From assembly GCA_022606135.1 (NCBI GenBank), contig JABYQN010000007.1, forward strand, positions 248,001 to 312,000: a stretch of 64,000 bases of DNA. The letters are read 5' to 3'. Source of the stretch: Fomes fomentarius (Eukaryota > Basidiomycota > Agaricomycetes > Polyporales > Polyporaceae). Shown in pieces: positions 57,611 to 64,000 of this stretch. Under the pieces are notes generated by a model. It had not been told where the DNA came from and searched no databases. It was given only the letters and a program-made list of their open reading frames with translations. Position 1 is the first letter of the stretch. Each line of letters opens with the position of its first letter. The position numbers were made by a program, and so were the translations under genes.

Positions 57611-59714
57611 ATGTCTTTCTCTAACTCGTATCGCAACCAAGAGCTCGTAGACAAGGTACGAGCACGTCACCCGTCTCGCCTCCCATCCGAGCCGTGAACT
57701 CCGATGTGACACAGCTCAGCAAACTCAAGCTCGCATCGATCAACTATCCCGACAAGGCTTCTCTGCAGTCCGAGCCTGACAACCGGCGCGCTGGACATTC
57801 CCCAGCACTTCGTATTCTGGGAGCGGTCACACAGACGTCCCCGAGGGATTTTTCGACCGGATCACTCGACAGTGTCCGCCGTACGGAACTTGTCTCTCCG
57901 GAGACTGCAGACGCGACTAGGCTTGAGTCCGAGAGTAAACAACAGGTGAGCGAGCCTTTGTTTGCCGCTCACCAGTCTGTCTGCACAAGAGCGCGGCTGA
58001 GAAGAGGGTGTAGAGGGCGATCTTGAGTTCCACAGTACCGCGCAAGGTTACGAACAGAGAAGTGATCGATGTCGACAAGTGGGCCGAGGAGGATGAGCGC
58101 AAGAATACGAACAAGGTGAGCGAGCCTCCTGCCGCTCACCAGCCTACCCGACCGTGTGGCTGACACTGTGCTACCCTTTGGGGAGACGATCACAGGCACC
58201 TCGGCTTCGGAGAAGGTCCCAAGCCCCAAGGCATTAAGCAGGCTCAAGAGCAAAGATGTGATCCTCGTTCACAAGCGAGTCGCGGTCCTCCGACGGTCCG
58301 AACCCAAGTATAAAAACAGGGTGAGCAAGCCTTCGTCTGCTGCTCACCAGCCTGCCCGAATGCGCGGCTGAGAAGGGGATGCAGCCCATCAATCAAACGT
58401 GCCCTGGTAACTCGTCTCTCGTGAAGATAATCCCGACTTCCACGGCGCTGCACAAGGTCGGGAGCAGAGAAGTGCCGATCGACGTCGACAAATGCGCCGA
58501 GGAGTTTGAGCGCAAGAATAAGAACACTGAGGTGAGCATACTTTCGTCTGCTGATCACCAGTCTGCCCGAACACGCGGCTGAGAATAGGTGTGGGTCCTA
58601 GGTTAACGAGCAGCTCAACCTGGAGATCATCCGTCGGTGTTCGACTATGATGTGTATGCACCCTGCTGCGAGAGCCTGGATTCCGGTCCCGCTAGACTTT
58701 TCGTTCACGTTCGTGTTCACTGTTAATGCCGCCCGCGCCCTTGCTATAGGCATTCACATTCCCAAGGTGCGCCCGGCGGATATGGCGCGCCGACCGGTTC
58801 ATCCTCCCCCTCGGCCTCAGTTTCCTCCTCCTCCTCGTCGCTCATCCCGACCGGTACCGCTGGTCTCCGCCCCTCCTCCATCTCAGTCTCAGAACATCTC
58901 TGTCGTCTCTCTACCACCCAAGGCCAAGCCCGGGCCCAGCTTCTGGCGCTGGCGTTCCGCGCCTCCCATCATCGACGACGAAGCAGACGCCGTCCCCAAG
59001 GTCACGGTGCGCCCGGCTCTACGGGCGGGCATGGTGCGCCGTCCGGTTCCTCCTCGCCCGCCTCAGGTTCCTCCTCCTCCTCGCTCATCCCGGCCGGTAC
59101 CGCTGGTTTCCGCCCCTCCTCTGGCTCAGTCTCAGAAAGTCTCTGTCGTCTCTCCACCACCCATGGGCATGGCCAAGCTCGAGCCCAGCTTCCGGCACTG
59201 GCGTTCCGCGCCTCCCATCATCGACGACGACGAAGCAGACGACTCCACTAACCACAACCCCAAGTCCAAGTCCAACGCGGCCAAACATGGAGTACACGAG
59301 CAAGACGCCTCGGCCATGGACGTGGACTCCGCCAATAAGGACTCGCGGTCTGACTGGCGCGTAAGCGCACTCGCCATCCTCCTGCGACAGCTCTCCGTCC
59401 AGGAGGGCTCGAGCGCGATCCCGTTCCCATATGGTATCGGTATCCCCGGCCAACGTCCGGCTGGAACTGCTGCTGCTGGTTCCGTCCCTGCCAGCTCCGG
59501 TCCTGGTCCTGATGCTAGCTCCGGTTCCGACTCTACCTCTGACTCTACCTCTGGCTCTACCTCTGGCTCTGGCTCTGGCGCTGGGACTGGAACCGGTGCG
59601 CCTTCTGTTCCTGCGTCATCTGCGCCTGCTGCCCGTTCGCCCTTCTCGTGGGCTGGGGGCCGCCTGGCTTGGCGGCTGGACGAGATCGTCACGAAGCTCA
59701 CGTACTGGTCTTGA
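57611..59714 (+). CDS. Unrecognised protein built from duplicated exon modules
   Basis: Exons 57611-57655, 57715-57945, 58014-58115, 58186-58320, 58385-58531, 58602-59714 (590 aa); every exon is a whole number of codons, so all introns are phase 0. I do not recognise the family. Exons 3, 4 and 5 are related modules ending in EVIDVDKWAEEDERKNTNK, DVILVHKRVAVLRRSEPKYK and EVPIDVDKCAEEFERKNKNT. Exon 6 begins with a hydrophobic patch (VPLDFSFTFVFTVNAARA), then two copies of an approximately 80-residue Pro-rich unit (RPVPLVSAPP and RSAPPIIDDDEAD), a segment RVSALAILLRQLS, and a Ser/Gly/Thr-rich linker before GRLAWRLDEIVTKLTYWS. No signal peptide. It is largely disordered. The acceptor before exon 4 (GGGGAG) is unusual. 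Phase-0 symmetry means modules can be gained or skipped without frame loss. Confidence 0.65.
57946..58601 (+). repeat. Exon-intron repeat array 2 (four related introns)
   Basis: Introns at 57946-58013, 58116-58185, 58321-58384 and 58532-58601. Each starts GTGAGCG or GTGAGCA, has the complementary CGCTCACCAG or TGCTCACCAG (TGATCACCAG in the last) 20-25 bases later, then TCTGCCCGA-like and GCGGCTGA. They match the introns of array 1 more closely than the exons match. Confidence 0.85.
58764..59240 (+). repeat. Internal coding duplication (about 235 bp, two copies)
   Basis: Units start AAGGTGCGCCCGGC (58764) and AAGGTCACGGTGCGCCCGGC (58998). Both encode a Met-x-Arg-Arg-Pro-Val start, a Pro-rich segment, RPVPLVSAPP, SVVS-PP, and end in WRSAPPIIDD. 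The first has lost a few codons relative to the second. Confidence 0.8.
59518..59590 (+). repeat. Coding Ser/Thr/Gly microsatellite
   Basis: Degenerate GGCTCT/GACTCTACCTCT repeats encode a Ser-rich linker near the C-terminus of the modular protein. Confidence 0.75.
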
Positions 59715-60350
59715 TTTCGAAGCTTTCGGAGCCGGCAGCCTAGTAGAGCGTTTGAAGCACAAGCATGCATGAAGCTTGATACGGAGGCCTGGGGTCTAGT
59801 GGCCGGAGCTGCAGTGTGACGTGGATGTATCGATGAGGACCAGGTATATATTATAGTATAACGCATTGTTCGAAGGGACGGAATAGCTATCAATTGGCGG
59901 CGATCTCCTGTTGTGTTTTGGGGCACGATCGATGTTGGTGTCAGTGCGCGGCGTTGCGGAGCCGCAGGCATGATTATGATGATATATGCACGGTCGGGAC
60001 GTCCATATCGCTTGAAGTGCACCCGAACACGGTGAGCATGTGGAGTATCAATGGGGCACACTGTAGGACGAGAAGAGAAGCTTCGAACTTGAGTTCGAAA
60101 GCTTGAAGTGCAGTCAAAGTCAAGAGTCCGGTGTGCATCAGTACTATGCAGTGGCGATCTTGTTTATCACCTTGTCAGAGTCTATCATCGTGATGCTTTG
60201 CCGGGTCCGTGGGCCGTACTTCGGTAGCGAGCTCGAAATTCGACCGCCATGACTAGTGCTGGGTATGTGAGTTGTGTGATTCTATTCAAGATTCACAGGA
60301 ATGTATATCCAAAGAAGTCCGTCCAACGTTGGAACGTCTGATAGGGACTT
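59715..60350. other. Convergent intergenic region
   Basis: 3' flanks of the modular repeat gene and of the PL4 lyase. An imperfect inverted repeat (GAAGCTTCGAACTTGAGTTC then GAAAGCTTGAAG) lies near 60078-60108. No gene. Confidence 0.5.
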
Positions 60351-62334
60351 TTACACCCACTCCAAAACGACGCTATCCCAGAGGAACCCGCGCCACAGCG
60401 TGCTCGCGGTGACGTTGAAGCTGAGCGTGTTCCAGCCCTTCCTGAGCACCGCCGCGCCGTCGAACGGGAACTCGAACAGGTGCCACTCGCCCGCCGTCGT
60501 CGCGGAGCGGTACAGACACTGGTCGCTCAAGATCTGGCCGCTCGTCAGGTTGCCCACCCGGTTCTCCGCGCCGTTCACGAGGATGCTCGCGCTCGTGCCC
60601 TGCGAGTAGCCCGCGAGGCTGACCGTGAGCAGCGCGGTGCGGTTCGCGGGCACCCTCTTGAGCTCAAACTCGACGTTCCACGCGCCCAGTGCGCTCTGCC
60701 CGAAGCACCAGTCCGACGCCTTGCTCCGCCCGACGGTGTACGTGAGGTTCGCGGGGCACTGTGCGACGAGCCCGTGCTGGTACGGCGCGCCGCCGTGTGC
60801 GAACCCGAGCGCCTTGCGGTCAAAGTCGCCGATCTGGAATATGCGCGAGCGGCCCGTGGGCAGCGCCCACTTGAACCCGCCGAGGTCGACGTCGTCGTCA
60901 TGGGACGGGCCGCCGCCGTGCTTCTGGGAGGAGACGGCGACGACGACGTCGTTTTGGAGGAACGACGTCGAGACGTCGGCGAGCGCGCCGCCGTTGCCCC
61001 ACGCCTGCAGCGCGTACGTGCCCGTGCGGACGTCGGCGAACTCGAAGCGGCCGCGCTTGTCGGCGTAGGTGGTGTAGTAGTACGTCGTGCCCTGGTCGAG
61101 CGCAGTCTTGGTGGGGTTGTTGTCACCGAGGAAGACGGCGGCGCCGGAGGCGGGGCGGCCGTCGGAGAGCGTGATGCGGCCGCGGACGGTGCGGACGCGC
61201 GAGTGGTATGCGGGCCCGACGGAGGGGTTGGTGAACCAGGTATAGGGCCAAGCGGCGAATTCGCGCGCGGCGCGCCGGGCGGCATCTTTTTGCGAGCCGT
61301 CGTTCTACCGGTGGAAGGGCGGGAGTGTTAGTGATGGGTGAGGGAGAGAGGGAAAGGAAGGGGAGGGGCGTACGAGGTACCAGAGCCAGGGACCCCAGAG
61401 CTTGCCGTCGGGGAAGGCGTCGTTGGAGGAGGCTTGGAAGTGCGTGCCGTGGATCATGTTGAGCTGGACCGCGTCCCCGGTTTGGGATTCGCGGTGGACC
61501 TGCGGAATGGGTAAGTGAGTCATTGGTCGGGACGGTGTGTTAGGGAGGAAGCTGACCATGAGCTCCTGCTTGAGCTGATTGCCATTATAGTAGTCCTTGC
61601 CGGCGTTCTGGAATGATATGTGAGTGACAACACTTATGCCTTGAGGGAAAAGAATCCGCTCACAATGTACCAGCTTCCGAAGTTGTCACCGTATACGCCA
61701 TAGTAGTCCTGCTCGCGGATGAACGCGCTCCAGTCATACTTGGTCAGGAACGTTCCGTCGGCTTTCTGCCAGGTCTCGTCCTGGACCTTGGTGGCAGCCA
61801 GGTACTCCGAAAGAGGTGGGAGAACGCCGTCCCGCTCGGTCGTGCGGGCTCTGGGGAAGGTCTCGTTGTCGAGCCTCCAGAGGGTCCTGAACTCGCCGAG
61901 GTCGGGAAGAGCGCGGTTGACAAAGTACTGATATACGCCGACGAGGTCCTTGTAGATGATCCAGTGGAATTCGCCCTCGAGGGCGTTGAACTGCACGTCG
62001 ATGTAGTCGGACGTGCGGCGGACGACGGACGCGTTGAGCCAGGCAAGGTCGCTCGCCGCGCCATCTGTGGTGAGTGTCAATACGTCATGGCACATATGAG
62101 TGAACACGAAGGGACAAAAGACGTACTATAGCTAACATAGTGTCCCCAGGCGTCGCCGACGAGGTCCTTGCCCTTCCAGTAGAGCTTGTTGGCGTACTGG
62201 TGGTTTTGGGTCAAGTTCCAGTGGTCGTTGCCGATGACCCATGTGGAGTCGTTGAGCTGCTGGAAGAAAGGACCCTTGGCTGCACACGCGTTGGCGAAGA
62301 GGGCGACTACAGCAACTGCACTTGCGAGCAACAT
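60351..62334 (-). CDS. Secreted PL4-type rhamnogalacturonan lyase
   Basis: Exons 62127-62334, 61664-62064, 61557-61607, 61374-61499, 60351-61304 (579 aa), all phases closing. A signal peptide (MLLASAVAVVALFANACAA) precedes the catalytic beta-sandwich domain with DYIDVQFNALEGEFHWIIYK, FRTLWRLDNETFPRARTTER, WQKADGTFLTKYDWSAFIRE and YGVYGDNFGSWYI. The middle fibronectin-like part (VRTVRGRITLSDGRPASGAA) and a C-terminal carbohydrate-binding-like domain (GTSASILVNGAENRVGNLTS, EWHLFEFPF, LRKGWNTLSFNVT) follow. This is the three-domain layout of polysaccharide lyase family 4, which cleaves the rhamnogalacturonan I backbone of pectin by beta-elimination. Several N-x-S/T sites fit a secreted glycoprotein. 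Its presence suits a plant-cell-wall degrader. The last exon is unusually GC-rich. Confidence 0.92.
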
Positions 62335-63357
62335 GGCGGGCGTCGAGGGTGACGAGTGTGAGGTGAGCTGGACGCGCGGCCAGTGAGCTCATGGCGGGCT
62401 CGCTGTTTGAATCTTTTGTAGTGTAGGTGGTGCCTGTGAATGAGGAGGGCGGGCCGCTCGGTTCGTGGGCAGGGGAAGGAGGAGGATCACCTTGCGCGCC
62501 CTCGTGACTGGGCGGACCGCGGACATTGGGCGGAGAGGTTCACGTGGGCGGCCGCTAGCCTGGGCGGCGTCGCGCTGCGTGCCTTTGAGATGGGCTTTGC
62601 TCAACGTCGGCCGCAGCGCAGGGCTAGGCGGCCGGCCTGGCAGAGATCGGCTGGTCACGGGAGCGCGCCCCAGAGACGCCGGAGGAAGTGTCACTGTCGA
62701 CTCTGTTTCGTCACGCGTCAAGAGACGCGATTCTCTCGTCGGCCTTCATGCAGTGATGTTGCCTGGAATGCACGATCGACGGCTCGCCCGGGTTCTTGCT
62801 CGTTATACGGTACCGTGCACGCCCGCTGTCCTCAAGTCTCCCGAGCTAAACAGGGCCCGAAGCGGTCTTGCAGACGATCCAAGCAAACGTCTCTAGTATG
62901 CACGAGTAAGTGTATGCGGTCTGTGCGGCGAGACGTCACTGAGAAACGTAGTTCCAAGTACTACGGCAGGTTAGGTGCCGGACGTCGAATCTGGAAGCTC
63001 ACGACAGCGGGCGAGCGTGAACGCGAAGCCCCACATGCGCCCTTGCGATAGATGTACATGGCTTTGATCGGCGCCGCAAGACGAGTCGCGAGCCCATTCA
63101 ACACCGTCTTCAAGTTCCCAGCGCCCGGTCCTTGACTGCTGCTCGAGTACGAACGCACGAAAGGATGGCATGTGCTAGATGCAAGGATTGGTTCTGGGCA
63201 AAGGCGGCCATGTGAAACGCGCAAACGGCACCCATATTGAACGGTATCGGGTCCGAATATGGGAGCGCAGAAAGGTCCCGAGACGGCTTCGACGCACGCT
63301 CGTTCTTGGTCGCTTGCACTTCTTTCGATCGTCCTCATATTTTGAGCGACGGCGTGC
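62335..63357. other. Divergent promoter region
   Basis: 1.0 kb between the lyase and the DUF6534 gene. Frames here are Arg/Ser-rich shadows. No gene seen. Confidence 0.5.
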
Positions 63358-64000
63358 ATGTCCATGGCCACCCACCCGTCCCCTCCCTCTCCCCCCACAC
63401 AGTCCGCGATACCTGGACAGTGTTCACGAGCGTATTGCCCCTCATGCCCTCCCCCGCCGTTCTTACGTCCGTACTCCAGCTCCACACTCATTCGTCTCAC
63501 ACCGCTGACCCCACCCGCCACACAGCTACGGCCCCATCTTCGTGGGCGTCGTATTCAACGTCCTCCTCTACGGCATCATGATCACCCAAACATACCTATA
63601 CTTCAACGTTTACCGAAAGTCCGTCTTTCTCTCGCACCCCCCGCTCGTCCAGTTCATTCTGACATACCCATTCACCCAGGGACCGTCTGTGGATGAAGCT
63701 TTTCGTCAGTCCTTCTACCCTCGCTCTTACTCGCTCCCGACCGTTCGCTGGTATATTGACATCATGTATGCTCGTTCCCCAGGTTGCACTTCTCTTCCTT
63801 TGTGATACCCTCAACTGCATTTTCGACATCACATTTTTGTATATTCCCCTCGTCAGCAACTTCGGTAAGTTCTACCGCCACGCTGCTCATGGCATATATG
63901 CTCATGTGGCATGTTAGGCAACAACACGTCGCTCACCTACGCGACTTGGGGTAAGCTCACACCTTTCTTCACTGTCGATTTCGACTAATGTGCTTGCTAG
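63358..64000 (+). CDS. DUF6534-type membrane protein, N-terminal part (3' truncated by window edge)
   Basis: Exons 63358-63419, 63526-63618, 63680-63704, 63783-63864, 63918-63950, then an intron running to the window end. The spliced start MSMATHPSPPSPPTQSAIPG leads into YGPIFVGVVFNVLLYGIMIT, QTYLYFNVYRKDRLWMKLFV, ALLFLCDTLNCIFDITFLY and LVSNFGNNTSLTYATWG: the first two or three membrane segments of the DUF6534 family. The pattern G-x-x-x-N-x-x-LYG followed by Q-x-Y-x-YF and D-x-L-x-x-x-F is the family hallmark. These seven-pass proteins are numerous in Agaricomycetes; their function is unknown. All phases close. Exon 3 is only 25 nt. Confidence 0.85.

Noticed and set aside
1..64000. tRNA genes, rRNA, CRISPR arrays or intact transposons
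   Set aside because: By eye I found no tRNA B-box-like pairs with fitting A boxes, no spaced prokaryote-type repeats, and no transposase or reverse transcriptase motifs. This was not a computed search.

Overview
The window is nuclear DNA of a filamentous basidiomycete, most likely an Agaricomycete; a polypore-type wood decayer is my guess, not a demonstration. The grounds are: GC-rich coding sequence; genes cut by many short introns (about 48-85 bases) with GTRNGN donors, CTRAY-like branch sites and YAG acceptors; basidiomycete-type families (DUF6533 and DUF6534 membrane proteins, F-box/LRR-like proteins, Kre9/Knh1-like GPI proteins, RlpA-like secreted barrels); and conserved single-copy eukaryotic genes (CDC37, MRT4, deoxyhypusine hydroxylase, an SRF-type MADS factor). 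I rebuilt exon-intron models by hand and kept those whose phases close. CDS coordinates give the outer bounds, and exons are listed in the evidence.

Left part (1-12 kb): the 3' end of a mannitol-1-phosphate dehydrogenase gene, an F-box gene, an intronless gene whose C-terminal half resembles an ADP-ribosyltransferase fold (with a decayed partial copy downstream), an unrecognised basic nuclear-type protein and a nine-exon DUF6533 membrane protein.

13.5-20.4 kb: three paralogues of the CmcJ/NvfI-like Fe(II)/2-oxoglutarate oxygenase family. Two are in tandem and one is inverted, with the divergent housekeeping pair MRT4 and DOHH between them. 21-27.5 kb: an AAGAB/p34/Irc6-type adaptin-binding protein and an Mcm1/SRF-like MADS factor. 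27.5-34.5 kb is gene-poor.

34.5-50 kb: a 13-exon SAM-dependent methyltransferase with microexons, CDC37, a small RlpA-like secreted protein, a histidine-phosphatase (phosphoglycerate mutase-like) gene and a large zf-C3H1 (Red1/ZFC3H1-like) protein. 50-53 kb: a divergent pair of Kre9/Knh-like GPI-anchored surface proteins.

53-60 kb is the most unusual region. It holds two copies of an unrecognised gene family built from tandemly repeated exon-intron modules. The introns are far more alike than the exons, and each can fold its 5' splice site into a hairpin that shows compensatory base changes. The downstream copy (57.6-59.7 kb) keeps an open frame through six exons. The upstream copy looks broken and is split by an antisense F-box gene. 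The window ends with a secreted PL4-type rhamnogalacturonan lyase and a truncated DUF6534 membrane protein gene.
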